A stretch of 64,000 nt of DNA from the NCBI RefSeq assembly GCF_014651015.1, contig NZ_BMWB01000024.1, forward strand, positions 1 to 64,000, read 5' to 3'. Under the pieces are notes generated by a model. The model did not search any database. It was not told the origin of the DNA and saw only the letters and a list, made by a program, of their open reading frames with translations. Within the stretch, counting starts at the first letter, position 1, and every line of letters starts with the position of its first letter. The translations under genes were made by a program, and so were the position numbers. Shown here piece after piece: positions 1 to 9,363 of this stretch. This DNA comes from Streptomyces xantholiticus (GTDB taxonomy: Bacteria; Actinomycetota; Actinomycetes; Streptomycetales; Streptomycetaceae).

Positions 1-1000
1 CGGGCGCCTCCGGAGCCGGCGCATCAGTAACCGGCGCCGTCCGAGCGGGCGCCTCCGGAGCCGGCGCCTCCGGTCCGGGCTTGTCGCTGGGTGCCGACGG
101 CACGGCAGCGGTGTCTGCGCCATCGAAGGCGGGGCGGGCGTGGTGCCACGGTGCGTCCGAACCGCGGGACCGGGCCGGTGCCCCTGTCACGTCCGCGGAC
201 TCGGAGGGCGCGGACACCGTACCCGCCTCCCCCTGGGACGCCGAGCCCTCGCTCGCGCCACGGGCACGGCGCGGCGCACGAGTCGGCGCTGCGGCCTCCC
301 CCTGGGACGCCGACCCCTCGCTCGTGCTGCGGGTGCGGCGGGCCGGTCGTTCACCGGTGCCGGCTGCGCCTGCCGCGCCGGCGCGTGGTGTGCGGGCGGG
401 CCGGGCCGGGGCGGGCGGCAGCTGGCCCTTGAGGGGGCCCCACTCGTTCGGGTCCGGGACGCCCGGCGGCAGCATCTGGCGGCGCTTGGGTCCGCCGTGC
501 TCCGACTCCCCCGGCTCCTTCGCGCCCGGCCAGGCCTTGGCGACCCGTGCGGCCAGTACGAAGTCCTTGCGCAGCGGATGCCCCTCGAAGCCGTCCGGCA
601 GCAGCAGCGGCGCCTGGTTCGGATGGCCGGTGAAGTCGACGCCGAACATCTCGTGCGTCTCGCGTTCGTGCCAGCTCGCGCCCGCGTACACGTCGATCGC
701 CGACGGCAGCGACGGCGCGGTGTGCACAACGGTCGTGCGGACCAGCAGGCGCCGGACCGTACGGCCCTCCAGCGAGACGACGTGTGCGCACACGCGGAAG
801 CCGGTGCCCGGCTCGTCGACGGCACTGAGCCAGTCGAAGTAGGTGCATCCCAGCTTGTCGCGGGCGATCTCCAGCGCCGCGATCCAAGAGGCGGCGGGGA
901 CGTCGACCGTGAGCAGTTCGTACGTCCGCTCCGCCGTCGCCTCCGCACCGAAGATCTCGGTGACGGCGTCGGGCAGGCTGTCGTAGGGGTTCACGTTCAC
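1..1000 (-). CDS. nuoC2: NADH-quinone oxidoreductase subunit C, second locus (NuoC2), 3' end cut by window edge
   Basis: Peripheral-arm subunit of complex I that helps form the quinone-reduction module. The reading frame starts at a GTG that overlaps the nuoB2 stop by 4 bp (GTGA) and stays open to the left edge, so the C-terminus is missing. The 30-kDa subunit signature is clear around residues 105-145 (WHERETHEMFG, then HPLRKDF). After about residue 180 the protein turns into an Ala/Pro/Glu-rich low-complexity tail of more than 150 residues, far beyond the usual 200-240 aa length. The tail holds two copies of SEGSASQGEA and several APAPEAP-like units, mirrored in the DNA as direct repeats (2-23 and 49-70; about 224-255 and 294-325). 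Identity of the core is secure; the role of the tail is unknown. Confidence 0.85.
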   Translation of the reverse strand, partial: MNVNPYDSLPDAVTEIFGAEATAERTYELLTVDVPAASWIAALEIARDKLGCTYFDWLSAVDEPGTGFRVCAHVVSLEGRTVRRLLVRTTVVHTAPSLPSAIDVYAGASWHERETHEMFGVDFTGHPNQAPLLLPDGFEGHPLRKDFVLAARVAKAWPGAKEPGESEHGGPKRRQMLPPGVPDPNEWGPLKGQLPPAPARPARTPRAGAAGAAGTGERPARRTRSTSEGSASQGEAAAPTRAPRRARGASEGSASQGEAGTVSAPSESADVTGAPARSRGSDAPWHHARPAFDGADTAAVPSAPSDKPGPEAPAPEAPARTAPVTDAPAPEAP

Positions 1001-1638
1001 CGCTCGCCCTCCGTACCGGAGGAGGCAGGCGGCGGTGCGACCAGGCCGCTCTGCAGCGCCGCGGTGGAGGTGCCCGCGCCGCGGGCGCCGCCGCCGTGGC
1101 CATAGCGTTCGCCGAGCGACTCGCGCGCGATCTTCTCCTGGAGCTTGAGGATTCCCTGGAGCAGGGCCTCCGGCCGGGGCGGGCAGCCGGGGACGTAGAC
1201 GTCGACGGGGATGATCTGGTCGACGCCCTTGGTGACCGAGTACGAGTCCCAGTACGGGCCGCCGCAGTTGGAGCACGCACCGAAGGAGATGACGTACTTG
1301 GGCTCGGGCATCTGCTCGTAGAGACGCTTCACCGCGGGAGCCATCTTGTCCGTCACCGTGCCGGACACGATCATCAGGTCCGCCTGGCGCGGCCCCGGCG
1401 CGAAGGGGATCACGCCGAGTCGGATGAAGTCGTGCCGAGCCATCGAAGCGGCGATGAACTCGATGGCGCAGCAGGCGAGTCCGAAGTTGAAGACCCAGAG
1501 GCTGTATCGGCGGCCCCAGTTGAGGACCACCTTCATCGGTTCCGGGGCCAGGCGCGCCAGCGCGCCCAGTCGCCGCGGCTCGGGCAGGAGCTCCGGGCCC
1601 GAGGCCGGGCGCGAGGCCGGGGTCGGGGTCACGTCCAT
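997..1638 (-). CDS. nuoB2: NADH-quinone oxidoreductase subunit B, second locus (NuoB2)
   Basis: Carries the terminal iron-sulfur cluster N2 that passes electrons to quinone. The protein is 213 aa. The paired cysteines in LACCAIEF, the cysteine of GACSNCGG (with one extra Cys nearby) and that of PGCPPRPEAL supply the four N2 ligands. The ATG at 1638 is chosen because a GA-rich ribosome site (GAAGGGGG) lies about 8 nt upstream; it overlaps the end of nuoA2 by 10 bp. Compared with NuoB of the complete operon (44818-45372) it has an Ala/Pro-rich N-terminus and a Gly/Ala-rich C-terminal tail. Translational coupling to nuoA2 and nuoC2 indicates one transcript. Confidence 0.93.
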   Translation of the reverse strand: MDVTPTPASRPASGPELLPEPRRLGALARLAPEPMKVVLNWGRRYSLWVFNFGLACCAIEFIAASMARHDFIRLGVIPFAPGPRQADLMIVSGTVTDKMAPAVKRLYEQMPEPKYVISFGACSNCGGPYWDSYSVTKGVDQIIPVDVYVPGCPPRPEALLQGILKLQEKIARESLGERYGHGGGARGAGTSTAALQSGLVAPPPASSGTEGER

Positions 1639-2027
1639 GTCAGGACCCCCTTCTTCCATGCGTAGAGCAGTCCCACGGCCAGGAAGCCGAGGAAGATGAA
1701 CATCTCCACGAGTGTCGTCGCGCCGTAGCCGTCGGCGGCGAACACCGTCGCCCACGGGAAGAGGAAGATCGAGTCGACCGCGAAGATCACGTACAGGAAG
1801 GCATAGACGTAGTACCGGACCTGGGTGTGCGCCCAGCCCTCGCCCACGGGGTCGACTCCGCACTCGTAGGTGAGCAGTTTCTCCGGCGTGGGGGCGACCG
1901 GCCGCAGCAGCCGGCCGGCGGCGAAGGCGACGGCGACGAACAGCACGCCGATCACCGCGAGCAGCCCCACCACGGAGTAGCTGCGGAAGTAGTCCGTCGC
2001 GAGTACGACCACGGTCGGTTCCGGCAC
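1629..2027 (-). CDS. nuoA2: NADH-quinone oxidoreductase subunit A, second locus (NuoA2)
   Basis: Small membrane subunit of complex I at the junction of the membrane and peripheral arms. The 132-aa protein has three hydrophobic helices (about residues 18-40, 75-95, 103-122) and the conserved loop KLLTYECGVDP with the acidic and cysteine residues typical of NuoA/ND3. The start is GTG, preceded by GAGGGGAC at normal spacing. It is the first gene of the second nuo locus that continues left through nuoB2 and nuoC2. It differs clearly from the other NuoA at 45383-45742, so this is an old paralogue, not a recent copy. Confidence 0.92.
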   Translation of the reverse strand: MPEPTVVVLATDYFRSYSVVGLLAVIGVLFVAVAFAAGRLLRPVAPTPEKLLTYECGVDPVGEGWAHTQVRYYVYAFLYVIFAVDSIFLFPWATVFAADGYGATTLVEMFIFLGFLAVGLLYAWKKGVLTWT

Positions 2028-2136
2028 GTCCGTCCCCTCGCTCCCTGACCCAGTCGACCTTGTCGTTGCCTTGTGGTGCGTTCTCGGGCCTTGTCACCTT
2101 GTTCGACGATCAGTACGCACGATCCGTACGCACGGG

Positions 2137-2164
2137 AGTCTAGGCCCTGCTAAAGAGAGCGTAA
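2137..2164 (-). promoter_or_regulatory. Possible promoter of the nuoA2-B2-C2 operon
   Basis: On the minus strand TTACGC (2164-2159) and TAGACT (2142-2137) are separated by 16 nt, a fair match to the Streptomyces housekeeping pattern TTGACN/TAGRRT. Transcription would begin about 100 nt upstream of nuoA2. A direct repeat of GTACGCACG lies just downstream (about 2113-2134). No mapped start supports this. Confidence 0.35.
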
Positions 2165-2267
2165 GCAGTCGTATCAGTTGCGGTCGCCCCCGGGTGGGGT
2201 TATCCCCACTCCGCCCCACCCATGTACCCCATGGCGTACGGCCTGTCGGCCCGGCAGGCTGGCCCCC

Positions 2268-3482
2268 ATGACCGCCAGCATCACCGCCCCTGCCGACGAC
2301 CGGCCGCCGCCTGCGCGCTTCGCCTTCGACCGCCACACCTGGAAGGAAATCGCGCATCTGCTCGGCAATCTGCCGGTCGCGCTGCTCGGTTTCGTCTATG
2401 TGACGGTCACGATCGCCACCAGCGCCGGACTCGCCGTGACGGTCGTCGGCCTGCCCCTGCTCGCCCTCGCGCTCATGGGTGCGCGCCTGCTCGGGCGGGC
2501 GGAACGGGCCCGGGCCCGTGCGCTGCTCGGTGTACGGATCGACGAGCCGAGCCCGCTTCCCGGCCGGGGAAGCGACGACGGTCTGATCGCGACGGTGTGG
2601 TCCCGTCTGAAGGACCCGGTGGCCTGGCGCACGGTGCTGTACTCGGTCATCCGGCTGCCCTGGGGCATTGTCACCTTCACCGTCATGGCGGTGGGCCTGT
2701 TCGTCCTGTGGCCCGTGCTTCCCTTCATCGCGCGGGGACTGTCCAACGCGGACCGCGCGATGGTGCGGGGACTGCTCTCGCCGTCCGACGAACTGGAACG
2801 CCGCATCGCCGAGTTGGAGTCGGACCGCGGGATCGTCGTGGACACGGCGGCGGCGGATCTGCGCCGTATCGAGCGGGATCTGCACGACGGCGCGCAGGCG
2901 CGGCTCGTCGCGCTGGCCATGGGGCTCGGCCTGGCCAAGGAGAAGCTCCTCGAGGACCCGGACGCGGCGGCCGCGATGGTGGACGAGGCGCACGGCGAGG
3001 TGAAGCTCGCCCTGCAGGAGCTGCGCGACCTGGCGCGGGGCATCCACCCCGCCGTGCTGACCGACCGCGGTCTGGACGCGGCGCTCTCCGCCGTCGCATC
3101 CCGCTGCACGGCCCCGGTGACCGTCACCGTGGACCTGGACGAGCGGCCTGCGGCCGCGATCGAGGGCATCGCCTACTTCACCGTGTCCGAGCTGCTGCAG
3201 AACGTCAGCAAGCACGCGCACGCCACCCGCGCCTCCGTGGACGTGTGGCGCTCGCACGACCGCCTGATGCTCCAGGTCATCGACGACGGCAAGGGCGGCG
3301 CCCGGCTCGACGGCGGCACCGGCATGGCCGGCCTCGCCGAGAGGCTGGGCGCGGTGGACGGCCTCTTCGCCCTGGACTCCCCGCCCGGCGGACCGACGAC
3401 GGTCACGGCCGAGCTGCCGTGGCGCGCGCTTGAGGCCCGTGACGGTGGGGCCCGTGAGGCGCGCAGCGCGCACGGCGTCTGA
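2268..3482 (+). CDS. Sensor histidine kinase, first of a tandem pair
   Basis: Membrane-bound two-component kinase, 404 aa from the ATG at 2268. Residues about 20-175 form a Streptomyces-type putative sensor domain with two pairs of hydrophobic helices. The HisKA_3 dimerisation helix carries ERDLHDGAQ with the phospho-acceptor His near residue 206. The HATPase domain follows, with ELLQNVSKHAHA (N box), DDGKGG (G1) and GTGMAGL (G2). This architecture is the NarL/DesK group, which pairs with LuxR-type regulators such as the one at 5230-5901. It diverges from nuoA2 across a 240-bp gap. The ligand is unknown. The ATP-binding region is nearly identical in DNA to that of the next gene. Confidence 0.9.
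   Translation: MTASITAPADDRPPPARFAFDRHTWKEIAHLLGNLPVALLGFVYVTVTIATSAGLAVTVVGLPLLALALMGARLLGRAERARARALLGVRIDEPSPLPGRGSDDGLIATVWSRLKDPVAWRTVLYSVIRLPWGIVTFTVMAVGLFVLWPVLPFIARGLSNADRAMVRGLLSPSDELERRIAELESDRGIVVDTAAADLRRIERDLHDGAQARLVALAMGLGLAKEKLLEDPDAAAAMVDEAHGEVKLALQELRDLARGIHPAVLTDRGLDAALSAVASRCTAPVTVTVDLDERPAAAIEGIAYFTVSELLQNVSKHAHATRASVDVWRSHDRLMLQVIDDGKGGARLDGGTGMAGLAERLGAVDGLFALDSPPGGPTTVTAELPWRALEARDGGAREARSAHGV
3143..3284 (+). repeat. 142-bp perfect direct repeat, copy 1 (histidine kinase ATPase region)
   Basis: Positions 3143-3284 read identically to 4695-4836, inside the ATPase domains of the two kinases. Sequence on either side is diverged, including at wobble positions. Confidence 0.95.
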
Positions 3483-3618
3483 CCTTCTCCTCCCGGGCCG
3501 GGCCTTGCGCAACGGTGCCGTACGCCCCGAGCCGGGGGCGGCAGGGTGGGGAAAACCCCCCGCCGAGACGGATACCGCCCTCATGGTGCGGACCGGGCCG
3601 CCGCACCACGCTTGGGAC

Positions 3619-4986
3619 ATGACAGCCCACATCCCAGAACGGACGACTTCGATGGCCACGGACTTCCGTTACGGTCCCCCCGCCCGCCGGGAGCACTTCC
3701 TCCCTCCCGTGCTGCGCGCGCCCTTCGAGGGCCGCACCTGGCGGGAGTTCGGCTACCTGGTGCTGAGCCTGCCGCTCGCCACCGCGGCCTTCGTGTTCGC
3801 GGTCACCATGACCTCGCTGGGCGCCGGCCTGCTCGTCACGTTCCTGGGCATTCCTGTGTTCGCCCTCTCCCTGTCGGCCCTCCGCGGCTACGGGGCGCTG
3901 GAGCGGGCACGGGCGCGGGCGCTGCTCGGTGTGGAGGTGGCCGGTCCGGAGCCGGTGCCGGGCTCCGCGGGCGCCAGGAGGAACGGTGTCGTCGCGTGGA
4001 TGACCGGCAGCCTCAAGAGCGGGGCGTCCTGGCGCCACCTGCTCTACGCCTTCCTCCACTTCCCCTGGGCCGTCTTCGGGTTCTGTGTGACCGTGACCCT
4101 GTGGGTGACCGGCTGGTCGCTGCTGCTCTACCCGCTGTGGCAGTGGGTCTTCCCGATGTGGGGCGGCGTGGACGGTCTGCAGCTGTACGGGGACGGCACG
4201 TACAACTTCTATCTCGACACCCCGTTCGAGATCGCCGTGACCAGCGCCGTCGGCCTGGTGTTCACGATCACCACCCCTTGGGTCATGCGCGCTCTGACCG
4301 GCGTCGACCGGCTGCTGGTGACCGGGCTGCTCGGCCCGTCACGGCTGGCGACCCGGGTCGTGGAGCTGGAGTCGGACCGGGGCGTCGTCGTGGACACGGC
4401 GGCGGCGGACCTGCGGCGTATCGAGCGCGATCTGCACGACGGGGCTCAGGCCCGGCTGGTGGCCCTGGCGATGGACCTCGGTCTGGCGAAGGAGAAGCTG
4501 GCCGAGGACCCGGAGGCCGCCGCCCGGATGGTCGACGAGGCACATGGCGAGGTGAAGGTGGCGCTGCAGGAGCTGCGCGACCTGGCCCGCGGGATACACC
4601 CGGCGGTGCTGACCGACCGCGGTCTGGACGCGGCGCTCTCCGCCGTCGCCTCGCGGTGCGCCGTTCCCTTGACGGTGGAGGTCGACCTGGACCGGCGGCC
4701 TGCGGCCGCGATCGAGGGCATCGCCTACTTCACCGTGTCCGAGCTGCTGCAGAACGTCAGCAAGCACGCGCACGCCACCCGCGCCTCCGTGGACGTGTGG
4801 CGCTCGCACGACCGCCTGATGCTCCAGGTCATCGACAACGGCAGGGGCGGCGCCGCCGACACGGCAGCCGGCAGCGGTCTGGCCGGCCTCGCCGAGAGGC
4901 TGGGCGCGGTGGACGGCGTCCTGGCCGTGGACTCACCGGCGGGTGGCCCGACGACGGTGACGGCGGAACTCCCGTGGCGCGGCTGA
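3619..4986 (+). CDS. Sensor histidine kinase, second of a tandem pair
   Basis: Paralogue of the kinase just upstream, about 455 aa. The start is either ATG 3619 or ATG 3652; neither has a strong ribosome site, and 3619 is preferred because its first codons (MTA) mirror the upstream kinase. The sensor part is longer, with an extra extracytoplasmic insert (about residues 170-215) between the second hydrophobic pair. The phospho-acceptor His lies in ERDLHDGAQ near residue 273; the N box is ELLQNVSKHAHA and the G1 box is DNGRGG. Because the catalytic cores are almost identical while the sensor regions differ, the two kinases probably feed different signals to the same regulator downstream. Confidence 0.9.
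   Translation: MTAHIPERTTSMATDFRYGPPARREHFLPPVLRAPFEGRTWREFGYLVLSLPLATAAFVFAVTMTSLGAGLLVTFLGIPVFALSLSALRGYGALERARARALLGVEVAGPEPVPGSAGARRNGVVAWMTGSLKSGASWRHLLYAFLHFPWAVFGFCVTVTLWVTGWSLLLYPLWQWVFPMWGGVDGLQLYGDGTYNFYLDTPFEIAVTSAVGLVFTITTPWVMRALTGVDRLLVTGLLGPSRLATRVVELESDRGVVVDTAAADLRRIERDLHDGAQARLVALAMDLGLAKEKLAEDPEAAARMVDEAHGEVKVALQELRDLARGIHPAVLTDRGLDAALSAVASRCAVPLTVEVDLDRRPAAAIEGIAYFTVSELLQNVSKHAHATRASVDVWRSHDRLMLQVIDNGRGGAADTAAGSGLAGLAERLGAVDGVLAVDSPAGGPTTVTAELPWRG
4695..4836 (+). repeat. 142-bp perfect direct repeat, copy 2 (histidine kinase ATPase region)
   Basis: Identical to 3143-3284. It covers the N box of the second kinase. Confidence 0.95.
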
Positions 4987-5229
4987 CGGCAGGAACCCCC
5001 GTGGCCCGCTGCCCCCTGAACTCCCCCGGCCACGCTGACCGCGCTCCCCACTCGCCCCCCGCTGCTCCTTCGCAGCAACCCCGCCATTCGTTCCTGCGTC
5101 CCCCGATGCGGTGACCGGGAAAAACACGGCACGGACCCGACCGCGCTCCGATCCTGGAATGCTGGAGCGCGCAGGGCGGGGAGCGCGAAGCGCATCATCG
5201 GGGCAACAGATCAACAGGGGGCTCAAGCT

Positions 5230-5901
5230 GTGGAGGACAGGGTGCGGGTGGTCATCGCCGAGGATTCCGTACTGCTTCGGGAGGGCCTGACCCGGCTCCT
5301 GACCGACCGGGGGCACGACGTGGTCGCCGGCGTGGGGGACGCGGTGGCGCTGATCAAGACGATCGGCGACCTGGCCTCGCAGGACGCACTGCCGGACGTG
5401 GTGGTCGCGGACGTACGCATGCCCCCGACCCACACGGACGAGGGTGTGCGGGCGGCGGTGCAGCTCCGTCAGGAACATCCCGGGGTCGGGGTGCTGGTCC
5501 TGTCGCAGTACGTGGAGGAGCAGTACGCAACCGAACTGCTTGCCGGCAGCAGCCGGGGGGTGGGCTATCTGCTCAAGGACCGGGTAGCAGAAGTGCGTGA
5601 GTTCGTGGACGCCGTGGTACGGGTGGCGCAGGGCGGTACCGCCCTGGACCCGGAGGTCGTGGCGCAGCTGCTGGGCCGCAGCCGCAAGCAGGACGTGCTG
5701 GCTGGCCTCACCCCCCGTGAGCGCGAGGTGCTGGGTCTGATGGCCGAGGGCCGTACGAACTCGGCGATCGCCAAGCAGCTCGTGGTGAGCGACGGGGCGG
5801 TGGAGAAGCATGTCAGCAACATTTTCCAGAAGCTCGGGCTCTCCCCCAGCGAGGGGGACCACCGGCGCGTGCTGGCGGTGCTGACGTACCTCAACTCATG
5901 A
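5230..5901 (+). CDS. NarL/LuxR-family response regulator
   Basis: DNA-binding output protein of the two-component set, 223 aa. Residues 1-125 are a receiver domain with acidic pocket AEDS, phospho-acceptor Asp61 in VVVADVRMP and the Lys of LLKDR. Residues about 155-215 form a LuxR-type helix-turn-helix (LTPREREVLGLMAEGRTN, then GAVEKHVSNIF). GTG 5230 is the start, with ACAGGGGG about 9 nt upstream. It follows the two kinases on the same strand after a 243-bp gap, so it may also have its own promoter. It precedes korAB, but regulation of korAB is only a guess from position. Confidence 0.93.
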   Translation: MEDRVRVVIAEDSVLLREGLTRLLTDRGHDVVAGVGDAVALIKTIGDLASQDALPDVVVADVRMPPTHTDEGVRAAVQLRQEHPGVGVLVLSQYVEEQYATELLAGSSRGVGYLLKDRVAEVREFVDAVVRVAQGGTALDPEVVAQLLGRSRKQDVLAGLTPREREVLGLMAEGRTNSAIAKQLVVSDGAVEKHVSNIFQKLGLSPSEGDHRRVLAVLTYLNS

Positions 5902-5928
5902 CCGTGCGACCGGGTGCGCCGACGCCAC

Positions 5929-5945
5929 GCCGACACCCTGTCGGC
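5929..5945 (+). terminator. Small hairpin after the response regulator gene
   Basis: GCCGACA and TGTCGGC pair as a 7-bp stem with a 3-nt loop, 28 nt after the stop codon. There is no U tract. The rest of the gap to korA (5946-6171) shows only the korA ribosome site GAGGGAGG. Confidence 0.45.
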
Positions 5946-6171
5946 CCTCCCTCGATGCGGTGGCACAGACGGGGAATGAGCGGCGTCCGACGCCCCGGAT
6001 GGCCCGGGGGACACGGAAAAGCGAGAGGAACCGGGGCGTCACGGTGTTTCATCATGACGTCCGACATGTGAGCAGTCCGGGGTAGGCCACCCTTACCGTC
6101 GTAGGGTTGCCAGTGGGTCGACCGGTCGGCCGGTCCGGCCCGAGGAACCGCCTCGAGGGAGGTCCAGTTCA

Positions 6172-8113
6172 GTGACCAGCCAGGTCAGTAGCCCGGCCGA
6201 AGAGGCCGATGAGGTCAACGGGTCCGATGAGGCCCTCGTCGGTGAGCAGCGCGGACATGCCGGTGGCAAGGAGATCCGCCGACTGGACCGGGTGATCATC
6301 CGTTTCGCGGGTGATTCCGGTGACGGTATGCAGCTCACGGGTGACAGGTTCACTTCGGAGACGGCGTCGTTCGGCAACGACCTATCGACGCTGCCGAACT
6401 TCCCCGCAGAGATCCGTGCCCCTGCCGGCACCCTGCCGGGTGTGTCGTCGTTCCAACTGCACTTCGCCGACCACGACATCCTCACGCCGGGCGACGCGCC
6501 GAATGTGCTGGTGGCGATGAACCCGGCCGCGCTGAAGGCGAACATCGGGGATGTGCCGCGCGGCGCGGAGATCATCGTCAACACGGACGAGTTCTCCAAG
6601 CGCGCGATGCAGAAGGTCGGCTACGAGACGTCCCCGCTGGAGGACGGCTCGCTGGACGGCTACAGCGTGCATCCGGTGCCGCTGACCACGCTGACGGTGG
6701 AGGCGCTGAAGGACTTCGACCTGTCCCGCAAGGACGCCGGCCGCAGCAAGAACATGTTCGCCCTCGGCCTGCTGAGCTGGATGTACCACCGGCCGACCGA
6801 GGGCACCGAGAAGTTCCTTCGCTCCAAGTTCGCCAGGAAGCCGGACATCGCGGAGGCGAACATCGCGGCGTTCCGGGCGGGGTGGAACTTCGGCGAGACG
6901 ACGGAGGACTTCGCGGTCTCCTACGAGGTGGCCCCGGCCACGAAGGCGTTCCCCCCGGGTACGTACCGCAACATCTCCGGGAACCTGGCCCTGTCCTACG
7001 GTCTGATCGCCGCGTCTCGCCAGGCGGACCTGCCGCTGTACCTCGGCTCGTACCCGATCACCCCCGCCTCCGACATCCTGCACGAGCTGAGCAAGCACAA
7101 GAACTTCGGTGTGCGCACGTTCCAGGCGGAGGACGAGATCGCGGGCATCGGTGCCGCGCTGGGTGCCGCCTTCGGCGGTTCGCTCGCGGTCACCACGACG
7201 TCCGGCCCGGGTGTGGCGCTGAAGTCGGAGACCATCGGGCTCGCGGTATCGCTCGAGCTGCCGTTGCTGATCGTCGACATCCAGCGCGGCGGCCCTTCGA
7301 CCGGTCTGCCGACCAAGACGGAGCAGGCGGACCTGCTGCAGGCCATGTACGGCCGCAACGGCGAGGCGCCGGTCCCGGTGGTCGCTCCGCAGACCCCGGC
7401 CGACTGCTTCGACGCCGCCCTCGAGGCGGCCTGGATCGCGCTCACGTACCGCACGCCGGTGTTCCTGCTCTCCGACGGCTACCTGGCCAATGGTTCCGAG
7501 CCCTGGCGCGTCCCGGACCTCGACGAGCTGCCCGATCTGCAGGTCCGGTTCGCGCAGGGCCCGAACCACACGCTGGACGACGGGAGCGAGGTCTTCTGGC
7601 CGTACAAGCGTGATCCGCAGACGCTGGCCCGTCCGTGGGCGGTGCCGGGCACGCCGGGCCTGGAGCACCGGATCGGCGGCATCGAGAAGCAGGACGGCAC
7701 GGGCAACATCTCCTACGACCCGGCCAACCACGACTTCATGGTCCGCACCCGCCAGGCCAAGATCGACGGCATTGAGGTACCCGACATCGAGGTCGACGAC
7801 CCGTCCGGCGACGCGAGGCTGCTCGTCCTGGGCTGGGGCTCCACCTACGGGCCGATCACCGCCGCCGTACGCCGGCTGCGCAAGGCGGGCATGAGCATCG
7901 CCCAGGCCCATCTGCGCCACCTCAACCCGCTCCCGGGGAATCTCGGCGACGTGCTGGAGCGTTACGACAAGGTGGTGATTCCCGAGATGAACCTCGGCCA
8001 GCTCGCCACCCTGATCCGGGCGAAGTACCTGGTCGACGCCCACTCGCACAACCAGGTCAACGGAATGCCGTTCAAGGCGGAGCAGCTCGCCACGGCTCTC
8101 AAGGAGGCCATCG

Positions 8114-8121
<8 letters not shown>
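6172..8121 (+). CDS. korA: 2-oxoacid:ferredoxin oxidoreductase alpha subunit (2-oxoglutarate synthase KorA)
   Basis: With KorB it decarboxylates 2-oxoglutarate (or a related 2-oxoacid) to the acyl-CoA and reduces ferredoxin; cytoplasmic. The 649-aa protein is the actinobacterial fused form: residues about 40-220 are the gamma domain (IIRFAGDSGDGMQLTG) and about 245-640 the alpha domain (GSYPITPASDILHELSKH, then AEDEIAGIGAALGA). GTG 6172 is the start, with GAGGGAGG 7-10 nt upstream. It overlaps korB by 8 bp, so the subunits are translationally coupled. Substrate assignment to 2-oxoglutarate follows the actinobacterial KorAB family and is not provable from sequence alone. Confidence 0.93.
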
Positions 8122-9187
<1,066 letters not shown>

Positions 9188-9202
9188 CGCCTGATCATCC
9201 GC

Positions 9203-9230
9203 GTGAGGGGAGGCTTCCGCCTCCCCTCAC
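9203..9230 (+). terminator. Terminator after korB
   Basis: GTGAGGGGAGG and its exact reverse complement form an 11-bp stem around a 6-nt loop (CTTCCG). It begins 16 nt after the korB stop and lacks a U tract, as is common in Streptomyces. Confidence 0.85.
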
Positions 9231-9363
9231 TGCTGTCCGGACCGCCTGACCGCCGTCCGGCGCCCGCCTCGTGGTCCGTAATGGCCGTATGGCAGTACGG
9301 GCATGACATGCGGTCCTGGCCGGGCGTACCGTGAGGGGACGCGGGGCGAGGACAGGAGGGTCA

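Noticed and set aside
1827..2271. Small plus-strand frames over nuoA2 and its promoter
   Set aside because: They overlap a conserved gene antisense and have no ribosome sites.
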